Notes: a model not told the origin generated them from the letters alone. Shown: positions 20,201-31,077, counted from the stretch's first letter. The stretch is DNA of 64,000 bases from Phymatolithon calcareum (GCA_977006965.1 OZ345367.1:806001-870000), one strand, 5' to 3'. Numbers and translations are program-made.

Positions 20201-21961
20201 TTCCGGCAACTTGGAAACGGTCAATCTTTCTATCCAGAGTCATCAATATGCGCGAACGTGCTGGATCAACTTGCTCGCATAAAAGAAAATGAAGGCGCTT
20301 TCGACGAGGCGGAGCAGCTTTATCGGGAAGGCTTGCGAATGAAGCGTGCGGTCCATGGAGAAGATAGCGTACATCCAGACATCGCGGTTTCGGTGGGCAA
20401 TCTCGGCGGAGTGATGGAAGCTAAAGGGGTTTTGGACGAGGCGGAGCAGCTTTATCGGGAAAGCTTGCGAATGAAGCGTGCGGTCCATGGAGAAGATACC
20501 GTGCATCCAGGAATCGCGGTGTCGCTCCACCAGCTCGGCGGAGTGATGAAAGCTAAAGGGGTTTTGGACGAGGCGGAGCAGCTTTATCCGGAAAGCTTGC
20601 GAATGGAGCGTGCGGTCCATGGAGAAGATACCGTGCATCCAGGAATCGCGGCGTCGCTCCACCAGCTGGGCGGAGTAATGAAAGCTAAAGGGGTTTTGGA
20701 CGAGGCGGAGCAGCTTTATCGGGAAAGCTTGCGAATGAAGCGTGCGGTCCATGGAGAAGATACCGTGCATCCAGATATCGCGGCGTCGCTCCACCAGCTG
20801 GGCGGAGTGATGAAAGCTAAAGGGGTTTTGGACGAGGCGGAGCAGCTTTATCGGGAAAGCTTGCTAATGTATCGTGCGGTCCATGGAGAAGATACCGTGC
20901 ATCCAGACATCGCGGTTTCGGTGGGCAATCTCGGCATAGTGATGGAAGCTAAAGGGGTTTTGGACGAGGCGGAGCAGCTTTATCGGGAAAGCTTGCGAAT
21001 GATGCGTGCGGTCCATGGAGAAGATACCGTGCATCCAGGAATCGCGGCGTCGCTCCACCAGCTGGGCGGAGTGATGAAAGCTAAAGGGGTTTTGGACGAG
21101 GCGGAGCAGCTTTATCGGGAAAGCTTGCGAATGAATCGTGCGGTCCATGGAGAAGATACCGTGCATCCAGATATCGCGGCGTCGCTCCACCAGCTGGGCG
21201 GAGTGATGGAAGCTAAAGGGGTTTTGGACGAGGCGGAGCAGCTTTGTCGGGAAAGCTTGCGAATGAAGCGTGCGGTCCATGGAGAAGATACCGTGCATCC
21301 AAGTATCGCGGCGTCGCTCCACCAGCTGGGCGGAGTGATGAAAGCTAAAGGGGTTTTGGACGAGGCGGAGCAGCTTTATCGGGAAAGCTTGCGAATGAAG
21401 CGTGCGGTCCATGGAGAAGATACCGTGCATCCAGGAATCGCGGTGTCGCTCCACCGGCTCGGCGGAGTGATGAAAGCTAAAGGGGTTTTGGACGAGGCGG
21501 AGCAGCTTTATCGGGAAAGCTTGCGAATGAAGCGTGCGGTCCATGGAGAAGATACCGTGCATCCAGGAATCGCGGTGTCGCTCCACCGGCTCGGCGGAGT
21601 GATGAAAGCTAAAGGGGTTTTGGACGAGGCGGAGCAGCTTTATCGGGAAAGCTTGCGAATGAAGCGTGCGGTCCATGGAGAAGATACCGTGCATCCAGGA
21701 ATCGCGGCGTCGCTCCACCAGCTGGGCGGAGTAATGAAAGCTAAAGGGGTTTTGGACGAGGCGGAGCAGCTTTATCGGGAAAGCTTGCGAATGAAGCGTG
21801 CGGTCCATGGAGAAGATACCGTGCATCCAGATATCGCGGCGTCGCTCCACCAGCTGGGTGGAGTGATGGAAGCTAAAGGGGTTTTGGACGAGGCGGAGCA
21901 GCTTTATCGGGAAAGCTTGCGAATGAAGCGTGCGGTCCATGGAGAAGATGCCGTGAATTGA
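17216..21961 (+). CDS. NLR: PH-like, helical, NB-ARC and TPR array
   Basis: An intronless 1581-codon gene. Residues about 55-157 look like a PH domain, ending in the typical ASSESERSDWISTLR helix. Residues about 235-405 are helical and resemble the four-helix MLKL/HeLo-type bundles that kill cells by acting on membranes. The NB-ARC core (about 430-800) has a P-loop (YGGAGKT, 458-464), Walker B (MLCLDNADD), VIVTSRR, GLPLAL and an MHD-like LHTMIR. From residue 1029, 13 TPR units of 44 residues follow, kinesin-light-chain-like but two residues longer than usual. By analogy with fungal and plant NLRs it would sense a ligand through the TPRs and oligomerise on ATP binding. The start ATG follows a pyrimidine-rich stretch. 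The frame ends at a TGA inside unit 13, where the sibling units read CATCCA. Transposon sequence reaches to 160 bp upstream. Confidence 0.85.
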   Translation: MSENQLQYSSMNSSAHIPAMSPTPNVPENLFPKALVYQSEENARSTQVSPRKAWLAFASALRWKYVKDAANLEAPLTLLDFRCDECLVLDRLPTDAAWKHVEDAVRPFQGNTDGGPALCVSGRSPSRIPVVRGRKTVVIVASSESERSDWISTLRVRIAPWKALMEIYRTLVSSRVSSGVPVLAIASVIHDQVASKRHLIVPPVSAAAGTSHCSDSGSGSPTLRLANALDSSSRIPEFVESVAIIVKVLRESVPNVAETAERVADVAKCVTVVGAAFQVVALGARLAHMVCEGARGRQILPRLHSELEMLSVAASESTIAVLNPEAGIDDLRIEAIFKFQEECLQILEGIEDQLMRGKVWQAMSAGMVSDAESKVKSFHERLVAIRNTGDVAIVKVAVDEMKREIDKNQTLGNVGSSGYNGDVLPMPSLSPYFVGRGKEREKLQKILQRFGSAAITQYGGAGKTQLMVSFAESARRNGLVPGGAFWVSVAGNEAQILSSVGDFAQRLGRVYFPESKRSSVGPVIGALRRALDSVEGRWMLCLDNADDEEAAEVLREIAKLAEGECGWVIVTSRRGDPMLWSGLAEGQMLKLSPLEEEDAMCVLLKFKNEESRTANSDTAIYSALKRLKYEDPEEYRALIDLGGGKEIYGLAGLPLALVQAGSYIASAGITFAEYVEVYKKQWKNEDLSSVFRKAMKSHGVREEQRAIWTTWKVNMSKLNLLSRSVLRTVAMLGDRGIPEGLMKRVVMECSRDESMGESSNLPYFNIVKLELVNEASLLSMEKESGTSKHTVFRLHTMIRLCVRTDAGTERRACQSRALRAVHACVSQVLEEDGFKFNSLPGVYVESMRYLLPHAVSVVKEQMQVSRRIAMEMFATKSEPLANFAIDMLLSSGRAREADDLCSIVLPLVSWEDRKLDMRELASKLVFALTCVGTIEETKRQQDREKWFKYILLRSRARYAIGEFRDSENDARNALRKIQSGGQNWHTQPAVSIRRHFRQLGNGQSFYPESSICANVLDQLARIKENEGAFDEAEQLYREGLRMKRAVHGEDSVHPDIAVSVGNLGGVMEAKGVLDEAEQLYRESLRMKRAVHGEDTVHPGIAVSLHQLGGVMKAKGVLDEAEQLYPESLRMERAVHGEDTVHPGIAASLHQLGGVMKAKGVLDEAEQLYRESLRMKRAVHGEDTVHPDIAASLHQLGGVMKAKGVLDEAEQLYRESLLMYRAVHGEDTVHPDIAVSVGNLGIVMEAKGVLDEAEQLYRESLRMMRAVHGEDTVHPGIAASLHQLGGVMKAKGVLDEAEQLYRESLRMNRAVHGEDTVHPDIAASLHQLGGVMEAKGVLDEAEQLCRESLRMKRAVHGEDTVHPSIAASLHQLGGVMKAKGVLDEAEQLYRESLRMKRAVHGEDTVHPGIAVSLHRLGGVMKAKGVLDEAEQLYRESLRMKRAVHGEDTVHPGIAVSLHRLGGVMKAKGVLDEAEQLYRESLRMKRAVHGEDTVHPGIAASLHQLGGVMKAKGVLDEAEQLYRESLRMKRAVHGEDTVHPDIAASLHQLGGVMEAKGVLDEAEQLYRESLRMKRAVHGEDAVN

Positions 21962-22330
21962 GAAATCGCGGTTTCGGTGGGCAATCTCGGCGTAGTGATG
22001 GAATCTAAAGGCTTTTTGGACTAGGCGGAGGTGCTGTTTCGCGAAAGCCTCGGAATTCTGCTTGTCGTTCATGGAGAAGATGCCGTGAATCGAGACATCG
22101 CGGTTCCGCTGGGCAAACTCGGCTGGGTGATGAGAGCGAAAGGCTTTTTGGACGAGGCGGAGGAGTTTTACCGCGAACGTCAGCGCATGAAGAATGCCGT
22201 CCATGGATAAGATGCTGTGCATCTAGAAATCGCCGCATTGTTGCACCAGCTGGGCGGAGTGGGCAAACTAAATCCGTTTTGGACGAGATAGAGGAACTGT
22301 AACCCGAAAGCGTTGACAATTGCGTTCTGG
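20300..22330 (+). repeat. 132-bp tandem TPR repeat array, 13 coding and 3 relic units
   Basis: Units of 132 bp start at 20300 and recur every 132 bp to 21884, most of them almost identical. Three more degenerate units continue at about 22016, 22148 and 22279, with several stops and a 1-bp slip. Differences among coding units fall on few codons: residue 15 (Lys, Glu, Tyr, Met, Asn), residue 27 (Asp, Gly, Ser), residues 30 and 32-34, and residue 40 (Lys/Glu). The long antisense frames over this array are by-products of the repeat. Confidence 0.93.
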
Positions 22331-25300
22331 ATGTGAATTGCTTATCTAAGAAGGAAATTGCAGCTATCGATGCGCAAGCGCTTTCCGTGCTCGATATGGA
22401 ATGCACGCATGCGACAGCCACCCACACGGAAGTTCAGCCTGTTCATTCGTGCCGTTTGTACCAATGGCTTCTGTACGGATCCCCCTCGCACCCTGTACAG
22501 TACCTCGCGAACAGTTCTGGTGTGGTTTTTTTGTGGACCTGCGCTGTTTGCCGAGAGCACAGAAAGACATTTCGGGAGCGACTTGAAAATGGCAGGCCGG
22601 AAAAATAGACACTGATTTATGAAACTTATTTTTATGAAGGACTCTGGCTGAGACCGTATCGAACGCCTCGGACAATTGGTGGGCAGCACCTAAGAAACTG
22701 CAACGGGCTGCACCTTCACATTGATTGATTGATTGACTGATTGTGTTTCATGGATACTTGTGCTGCTTCAAAGCCATGAACTGCGGTCGCCATGCCAGCG
22801 CTACCCAGCCCGTCCACAACATTTGTTCGCTTGCTATGAGTGGCGTCATCCCTCGTCTGCGGACGGTGCTCGCCATGCACCAACACAAGACAGGCGTCAC
22901 ATCGGTCGCTCGGATGCAAACTGCGCGTGAGAGGGAAGCTGCGAATTTGCGAAATAGGAAGCATCTTGCAAAGGATACCACAACAAGCGTTGGGGGCACC
23001 GTAAAAATTGAACGTCCAAAAATGTGACAGAGAGAATATATTCCTGCCTACACGAATGCGCACGTAAGGAATTGGTGCTGTCTGTCTTGCCTTGCACTAA
23101 AAGCAGCAGAGGCAACCACAATAAGCGTTCCAGCTGAAACTCAGTGAACGGTGGGCATTAATTCCATTCCGAATTGAATCACTACTCCGGTGCGGGTACA
23201 CGGCCGCGAGCGCAATCGGGCTTTGCGACGTTCATGCAGTCGTTCTCCTCTCACCGCACGCAGGATTTTCGACGCCTCCGCACGCACGCCGCGAGCGCTG
23301 GCCACCTCCCTCGCTCATTGGATGCGGCACAGCTCCGGTGGTCAGCGACAGTTCCTTCAGAAAATCCGAACTCCCTCGACATGCACAGGAATGGATTTAT
23401 ACACGTCGAGGATATCTTCTTCTTCACCGTAACGAAGCACACGCTGCTTCGACCTTGTTCTTCACTTTGCGACGAAACTTTTCAAAGTGAATATCTTAAA
23501 CTATGTGCTATAATTAGAGTATTGTTCTATTTGTTGGCCTTCTCTCCCCAAGCAGTTTATTCACCGGCCACAACCCGGACGAGAAGAACTCACCGGTGTT
23601 TGAAAGAGTCAGACTCCACTGCAGTTTTAGCCTTTCGTTTGATGAGAGATCGGAGGAGGGCCAGCAGTCGAGAGCCGGGTTTACGTCTTCTGTGCAATGC
23701 GAAGCAGTGCGCGGGGCATACATGTTGGTAATGGAGGGAATGACTGGTACTCATCCAGATGACAAGATTAGTTTAGTTTCGGTTGCCTTCTTTCGCCGCG
23801 AAAAGTAGCCGAAATTACAGATTTATCTGTAAAGATCCGCTGCGTCAGTCAAGCTCAAGTAACGAGTTTAAGCCGTTCCGCCTCTAACTACTGTAGACTT
23901 GTGCCGACACATCCATATCCTTCGTCTTCTGTTATGCTTATAAATCTGTTGATAAGCTTGCTAAATCCGGACGAAAGAAACGATGTCTGTCGAAAAGTAT
24001 AGAATCTGGACAAGCATTGCATTGTTCTTACCAGCAATAATGCCAATCATTTCAACATGACTACAGGGCAATGTGAGCATTAGCAATGGCTGCAATAATG
24101 TGAAATCGCGTCGGAAAGCTGGACATACTTGGAGACAAACTATGGGCAATATCGTATCGGGGAATGAGGTTGCGGCTGTCGCCGTATATTGTGATATAGA
24201 GGATATCTTCGTCAAGATCTTATTTCTCGCTTTCATGCCCATGAGAATTAATGGCGTGAAAAGCAACATAGTTTCACGGAACACAGAAGAAAGTTTATCA
24301 AACCATCGGAAAGGGACGAAGATGAATGTCCTCCACGCCCAGGCGCAATGGCACACATTTAATACGTGGGCAATACAGTTTGACCACAGCACCTTTTGGT
24401 CGCACGACACTTCATTTCATCGGGTGTTGTCGATCTTCTGATACCCAGCTCGTTGCCGCCAGTAACCGCCATGGGGGCCGGTTCGGCGGCGACCGGCCGT
24501 GAATTTAATTCCAACGTTCCCAAAGATCCCGAGCTAAAGATCATAACACCTACCTGTCCTCGACATCGCGCCTCTCAACAACAAGCAGTCAAGGTGCAAT
24601 AGTGCAACATCCGCCTCTGTTCGCTTGCCGGCATCAAACAATTGCTGTCTTCCATCTTAAAGCTTTCAATCACAGCACTTGGCTCACGTCATTAATATGC
24701 CACCCAGGAGCTCTATCATCTGCACTCGGCCAGGCTTGCGGGCGTCGGCTGATGTCCAGGTGCATCATCTGGAAAATGGCATTGAGCCGAGATGAATACA
24801 CGACGACCCGCCCGAGTTTTTACGATCCCTAATGGCATATGGGAATCTTGTTGACACAGACGCGCTTGGTCTGGTGAAACAATCTCCGACTGAGGCCTTG
24901 ACGCTCCGAAATGGGCATTAAGACCCCGAGGTAGCGCCGTATTCCATGCTATCCTCAAGATGAGAGATGATCTTATAAGGGGTGACAGTCCCAGTGGCGG
25001 TCATTCTCCAGCGAAAGATCAAGCTGACCTAAACAAGATCATCGACATGAGTTCTGATGCTATTGAAGGGATGGCCCACGAAGATCCCGCCGCACTATAC
25101 GCCGATAAACTCTGTCACCTCAATCCTTCATCAACACCAAGATTTTGTCGGCGTCTCATGGGAACTCCAGCAGGCAGAAGACATCAGTGCTCAGGTCGCT
25201 TTCGGTGCGTTATAGCTTGCCACAATTTGGCGCAAGTATGTCCCAGATCGAGCCAAATTTCAGCTGTCGTGTTCCCTGCCTCGCGGTACGGCTCCCAATT

Positions 25301-26380
25301 AATGTTTCCTTGAATTGGAGTCTTGTGCGCGTGCAACATCTATAAATCTACTTTGTCTTCGGCCTCAGTAATTCTGAATGACTCATTCATCCGTGATTGT
25401 GACCCAAATGCTGAACCCCATTTGGTGGCAGTTGTTTGATGTCACCAGCTTTCCTCCCTGGGCACGGCTGTACTGTGCCATGACGGATCACTGGAGCAGG
25501 GCTCAAGAAATATGATTGCTATGGTTTGTAGCTTCAAGCGCAATATGCAATAAGCATTGCTCATCACCTCAGCCTGCAATATGGATTGCAATAAACGGCA
25601 GCTCTTCAATACAGACTACAATACATGAAGTTCAGCAATCAATCGAGCAATCATTCATTCAAAGACAAACAGGAAGCAAATGTCGCTTTGCACTCATGTA
25701 TTATCCGCGATGCGATCGAACTCGTCTGGGTTGGATATACCAGCAGGTATACCGGTTCAGCCTTGTTCGTAAATGAAGTACTTGATATGGATTTAGCCAA
25801 ACTTTCCAAACGGCGAGATGACGTAGTCGAATATCAGCCTGATGACAAGTGAAGCCAAGATTTCCAAACGGCGAGATGACTTGGATGGTATCAGCGATTG
25901 TCGTCCTAGATTCACAGCCAGAAGCAGGATCTTTGGAGGATAATCGGTTCTATGATTGTAGTGCCCAAAGGGTCTATGAATCGATAGCTGTGTCCACGAC
26001 GAGTGGAACATACCGTCTCCGGCGTTCGGTATTAGCCGCACTAGCTCGTGGTAGAATTCTTGATAGGGTTCGGGTTTCTTCTTAATGCTTGGGTTCCTTC
26101 TCAGTCAGGAACTCCCAGCAGGATTTTATATCTTTTTTCTGTTACGCTGATTTCGTTACCCAACCTACGTAAGCACTTGTGTTCCTAGCGAACACGAAAG
26201 ACAACTATCACGAAATCAGTCCAATGAATACTTCTGCAATAAACGCAATAAATGTTGCGTGTCTCGAACAAAGGAGGACTGCCGTTGTAGTCCATGTAGA
26301 ATATCATGAACTTGGACTAAACCCCACCTAATTGCTCGACAGCAAACGTAGACAGCTTACTAGTGAGTACCAAGAACCTG
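22331..26380. other. gene-free stretch with repeat relics
   Basis: No gene is recognised. A (TTGA)n microsatellite near 22722-22740 adjoins an 84-bp sequence (22806-22889) found again at 43047-43131. A frame at 23174-23731 is GC-rich at its start but matches nothing. At 24960-25313 the first 60 codons look protein-like, without a known domain. Near 25500-25630 and 25803-25880 there are clusters of GCAATA/TATTGC strings and a 20-bp direct repeat (TTTCCAAACGGCGAGATGAC). Confidence 0.4.
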
Positions 26381-26550
26381 CTACTGGCAGAGCTCATGAA
26401 ATTTCATGCGTCTTTCAGACCTTTCATATCTGGCTACATTAATCACTTCACTCACTAACTGGCCGTCCCGGAAACGCGAGTTCAGCTTGAGGAACACCAA
26501 GGCTTCGAACAGGTGCGGCGTCATCGATCTCCGATTCTCGGTCAGCACAT
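26381..26550 (-). pseudogene. hAT transposase C-terminal relic
   Basis: Minus-strand codons read VLTENRRSMTPHLFEALV then FLKLNSRF, the dimerisation region (hATC) at the end of hAT transposases. They are followed by about 25 codons and a TAG. The same segment is found, diverged, at 61963-62346. Everything upstream is lost, and a short retroposon (26562-26617) sits at its 5' edge. Confidence 0.65.
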
Positions 26551-26561
26551 TCATGATTCTC

Positions 26562-26617
26562 AGCCCTGCACGTATATTCGTATGACTGCGGGGCTTTAAA
26601 AAAATTGCAATAAAAAA
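26562..26617 (+). mobile_element. 5'-truncated A-tailed retroposon with target duplication
   Basis: A 56-bp insert ending in an A-rich tail, flanked by TCATGATTCTC on both sides (26551-26561 and 26618-26628). Its sequence (CGTATATTCGTA...) matches the 3' part of the longer copy at 62688-62858. Confidence 0.75.
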
Positions 26618-27697
26618 TCATGATTCTCTTTCACGACGCATTTCAGGTAGAAAAGAAGTGGGCTTTGGTACATTGAGCACCTGGTGATCAAAAACCTTCT
26701 TCGTTTTTCTCCGCGGATTTGCCCAGTGCAGCCGCGCTGATGATTCGAATTTCTCTATCAACCGCTCTTTCGCCTTGTTTATCTAGTTTTGAAAATTCTT
26801 GCACTTTTTCAATAACCGATCCAGATCGAACGTCTTGGATGCCCTTGGCCACAAGATCTGAAGTGATGCTTTGGAATCCCTGTGATCCGACCACAGTTCC
26901 AACACCCATCAACTTGACAATCTCTGCAAAAAACAATTGATCAAACACAGTGGGGTTGATGAGCACAGGAATTCCAGCATGTAGAGCAGCGCTAGTGCAA
27001 CCAGCACCACCGTGACAAAATAACATCTCACATTGCGGGAGAAGCCATGCATACTGCACGTTTCCCCTCACTGTGAGCAACCGACCTTTCGCCCAACCCA
27101 GAAGCATTGCATCGCCAGGGTCCGACGCTGAAAGTCGATGAGTCCCAATGTTCACAGTTCCCGGTAGAATGACAGCTCGTTTTACATTTGCCTTCTTAAG
27201 GCCACTGAGTAGGGTGCGCGATAAAGTGGTACCGTCTGCATAAGTCCCCGAAGAACCATACGAAATGACGATTGGCGGATCACCGGATTCAAGAAATGAG
27301 CACAGCTCTGGTAGTGTGGTTTTGGGATCGTAACCTTCTGGAATGTAGTCCACTGTCAATGAACCAATTGTGTATGCATTTTCCGGTGCATCTGGAGGGG
27401 GAGGCGCAAGTCCCGGTTGGACTGCGAGAATAGTGGTCAGGTTGGATGTGGTACCCGTAAAGAGTTGGTTGAGATCGTCGACTGAAACCGGGGGCAAATC
27501 CAATTTGGTGCACATCTTTTCAAGTGTATCTGTGTACTCCAGAAAGTGAATTTTATGGAGAGCGTTGCAAACATCAATGATTAACGTTCCGCAAAGGGCA
27601 CACGGATGTCGCCGTGGAGTGGTGTGCAGCAGTACTAGCGCGAAGCAGATACGCGAGTACCAGGAATGGATCCATATCAGGAACATTTAGAGGACCC

Positions 27698-29662
27698 CTA
27701 GTGTCTATGTGCCGAACGTCCTCAATTGAGGATCCAGTCCTCAAATGAGGACGGATTCAAAAAGCTCGGAAAAGCTAGTAAATCGAACCCAGAACGGATC
27801 ATCTGCGCCATTACTGAAAAGCCGAACTTGTGTAGCGGGTGAGGAGTACCGCAACTACTACCTTAAAATCTCTTCGTTCGGCGCTAGCAACGAAAATATA
27901 GTGGTCACCCAGAAGTACCAGACCTGCCATGCCACGAGAAAAAGTCCGGCCCCTTGTGGTCGGTACATCCATACACACAAAGTAAGCATCGGTGACAGGT
28001 CTCGTAGAATGCTCCAGACAATATGAAGCCTTTTCCAAGTAAAAAAGGGTGTGTGGTATCGTTCAGGAGGTACTGGAGGAAAACTGAATGGTCGCGCGAG
28101 CATATCACTTTGCGTAAAATGTGTCATAGTTTGGCGTTCGCCGAAGAAGACTAATTCTAAGACAGTCAACCTGTTCTACGTCAAGATAGGGGACACTGAA
28201 GATGGAATTGCAGAAGCTCACCAGCCTTGAACCGAGCCAACACCGGCAAAGCGCAGTACCACCCAGGACTGCTTACAGTACTCATCCTCGCCCATCTTCA
28301 TCGCGAAGCGCCAGTTTATCATCCACAGTCACAATCAGAAGCTCATCAAATAGACAAAAAAGCATCCATAAAACCTTTACCATCTCTAAACGCCCTTTTC
28401 CGGGCTCTCTCTCCTACGTCTTGAAGGGCTCTTGGGACCAACCATCACAAAACGAACATGATGTCGTCGTGCCTGACCGCGAGCCGAATACTGTCGCTTT
28501 TGGGGAACCATGGTACGAGCGCCAAGCTTCAGGACCGAATCGGGTCTAAGTTTCCTCTCAGTTCTGAAGACTTTGCGCTCTTACCAGAGACATCTTATCA
28601 GAAAATGATGGTATTGGTATTCATACAGAGTAAGATTGCGTCATGAAGATTTTTCCCCAAGTTCACAAGGGAAATTTTTCTGCTCTGGCGTTCGCTAAGC
28701 TGAGAATAATTGGACAACAAGAGACTACATTGACAGAGATGATTGAGTTTTTCGGAATAATTATCCTCATGACAAGAGTTGAGCTCAGCGCCGAGAGCAA
28801 TTTTTGGAGGGCAACAAGGCCAATTAAGTATCTCAACTCTCCTTCTTCTTCAAAGACTGGTATGCCGCTCGCCGAACACTTCCAGTGAATATCATTCACT
28901 GCGCAACCAAGTGGAACATGTAGTCTGCGCAGCACCGCTGGTCGCTCGGTCAAGTTTCTGTCGATGCCATATCTGACCCCAGAAAGCGCACTGTGCCTCC
29001 GTCGGACTTGAGATGCTTCCGTGAGTCCATATCCAGTTGGTATGGGAACGGAAGTCACTAACAGGAGAACGGTTGAGAGATACAGCACTCGGCGAGTGGA
29101 AGAAGTGCGATAATCCTGCACCTTCAACAAGTGCGACTATAGTTCATAGAAGTCATCAACTCTTCTGGCAATTTGCGTGATTGTTAGATGACTTTTATTC
29201 TCAGGTGCCCGTGCAGAGGGTCAGCAGCACATGAAGCAGCGAAGGTATTGTCAAGTGATGTTCGAGCAACTCATCGGTAACACATTTGCCACGCGCATTA
29301 ATCGTCGACGTTTCGTCGCTAAAGAACGTATATTTGCATTCGCGAGCGGTGTTAGAACCCTCTTAACTCCCAAGAAAAGGAGGACTCAGGATATCATAGT
29401 GACTACTTGTGCTGTTCAAAACAACTGCTAGTTGGGAAATTCAAGACGAAGACCCTCTTGTGCTCATATTCTAATAGGCGTGAAAACGCCACACTATATA
29501 TTTGTGGCGCTTATACTGGCAGTAACTGTTTCGCTAAGCACGTTGAAGACTTCCTTGAGCTTCACGTTTTTAACGAGCCTGATAGTGCCTAGCTTTCGTT
29601 TCCAAAACTTAAATCATTTTCAGTCCTCAATTGAGGAAAAAATCCCGGCACATAGACACTAG
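27698..29662. mobile_element. piggyBac-like DNA transposon
   Basis: Inverted ends of 17 bp (CTAGTGTCTATGTGCCG) bound 1965 bp. Next to them both ends carry the palindrome CTCAATTGAG within TCCTCAATTGAGGA. An internal frame resembles a piggyBac transposase. The expected TTAA duplication is not visible at either side, so ends or flanks have changed. The element separates the two halves of the glycosyltransferase pseudogene. Confidence 0.7.
28643..28888 (+). pseudogene. piggyBac (PGBD4-like) transposase fragment
   Basis: An 81-codon frame with TLTEMIEFFGIIILMTRVEL and then NFWRATRPIKYL...SKTGMPLAEHF. This matches the pre-catalytic region of DDE_Tnp_1_7 (piggyBac) transposases, where helix-rich FxGIxxxMTR is followed by a W and the KTGM(S)R motif. 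Frames before and after are broken; none of the three catalytic Asp residues is recognisable. It is a remnant inside the 27698-29662 element. Confidence 0.65.
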
Positions 29663-31002
29663 ATGTTGAATAATGTACACTTTGTGTAATTCGAATAACC
29701 TGCAATAAACAAACAAACAAACATCAATGTTTTCATCCGACGTCTCCGGAATTTCTCCCCTCTGTAGCTGAATCATAGATCTTGCGGCTTTCTTCGGCTC
29801 CACGTTCAGGTGCGGATAGTATCGGGAAGTTGCATCTGGTTGAAACGAGAGCATGACGAACGGTACACCAAGATTCTGAGCGACAATGTGTGCAGCGGGC
29901 CACGTGCACAATGTAGTCACAATAGCATCGCATTTCGATTCCTCGACAACAGAGAGAACGAGGTCAGCGACTGGAAGAAGACAATTTTTGATCATCAGGC
30001 CAAGTGCTGACCACGATACTTCGAGCGAAGAGGCATCTGGAGCTGCTTTTGCCATAGCTACCGCGAATTGGGGCTTCGTGTCAGACACAGTGAAAGGTAG
30101 CTCCACAACGTTCAGCTTTTCGGAGGAAGCGGGAACGGACGATATGTAGTCACTTTGCACAAAGTAAGTAGTCAGCTCTACTTCGGGAGACATCGATAGA
30201 GCTACCGCCAGGGCAGTGACAGGCTCCTAGTCTCCTCTCGAACCTGCGGAGGTTAGAAGCGGACGAACCATGGCGAAGGTTGGCGAAGACAAGAACTTCT
30301 TTGTTTGCCCTTCAACTTGAAGAACGCTCTCCGTTGCACCCGGCAAGATGATGAGGCAATCTCCAATATATGATCCTCAATAGCTCATTGCACTGGGGGC
30401 GCAAAAATTAGCCAGGATCCAAAAACGTAGAGTTTTCAACCTCTATCACCAGAGTTTTTGGGTCATACTTTGTCAACAGCAGTTTCAGAACTTCTGTTTT
30501 ATAGTTTCAGAGGTCTTCATAATGCAGTTCCGACCGGAGTTGGTTTTCTTCATTCAGCGGTGCCTTGGAACTGTAGGTTCATGAACTCAGAATTGACACC
30601 TGCCGCAGTTCTACTGCGAAGCAGAAAGAAAATATTTGTCAACGTCTTTTGGATGCGCTAAAGTGATGTGATAAGGATCTGGCTAGCCGAAGTTTAAGGC
30701 GTATCACAGAGTTTTTACTTCAGCCTCCTGCAGCTTAGCCGCATGTAACGCAAACAAATCAATGCGACCGCGGCGCCGTACACGTGCAAGTGTGATCGAG
30801 TCAACTTGGTATGTAATCTCGTGTCCGGGTCCATAGCACGGGAGCACGAAATCGACACTTTCGCATGTGCGCAAGTGGTGGAATTCGTTTTACTATCAAT
30901 TTCATTGTGCGCTGACGGTCCTGTCGAACAACCACACGAGATCAAGGCCCTGAGAAGAGACAATGGCTCCAAAGAACTACGAGCTGACCTACCACACGGT
31001 CT

Positions 31003-31068
31003 TGAAGAACGCCAATATCGGACCAGGCGGCGCTCGTGCATTCTAAGAATGTGTCCAAGCCGGTACCA
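31003..31068 (-). mobile_element. LINE fragment (GHILRM region)
   Basis: The minus strand encodes LGHILRMHERRLVRYW. The nucleotide sequence agrees closely with the LINE copy near 42640 (GHILRMGERRLVRQV). Only this short piece is recognisable. Confidence 0.55.
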
Positions 31069-31077
31069 TCGTAGGTC

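Larger units (their letters stand above)
26688..30271 (-). pseudogene. GT1-type UDP-glycosyltransferase, split and with nonsense codon
   Basis: The N-terminal half starts at ATG 30271-30269 with MVRPLLTSAGSRGD, then a TAG (30229-30227), then EPVTALAVALSMSPEVEL. This is the SRGDVxP entry motif of sterol-glucosyltransferase-like GT1 enzymes with the Val codon replaced by a stop. It continues with the TLCTWPAAHIVAQNLGVPFV core to about 29700. The C-terminal half is an open 332-codon frame (27686-26688) with PPIVISYGSSG and CHGGAGCTSAALHAGIP, the UDP-sugar-binding signature. Between the halves lies a piggyBac-like element (27698-29662). Intact relatives move glucose from UDP-glucose to sterols or other small acceptors. 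The nonsense codon and the insertion make this a pseudogene. Together the halves are about 520 codons, near family length. Confidence 0.82.

Noticed and set aside
20243-22222. Long minus-strand open frames (183 and 452 codons) with repeated HGIFSMDRTLHSQAF-type units
   Set aside because: They are the mirror of the plus-strand TPR repeat. Codon bias and domain content support only the plus strand.
20300-22330. CRISPR-like periodic repeat
   Set aside because: The 132-bp units are coding, contiguous and without spacers.
23174-23731. 185-codon plus-strand frame as a gene
   Set aside because: Only its GC-rich start looks unusual; competing frames overlap it and no domain is seen.
30964-31047. 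Apparent N-terminus MAPKNYELTYHTVLKNANIG on the plus strand
   Set aside because: Half of it is antisense to a recognisable LINE fragment and the frame stops after 28 codons.
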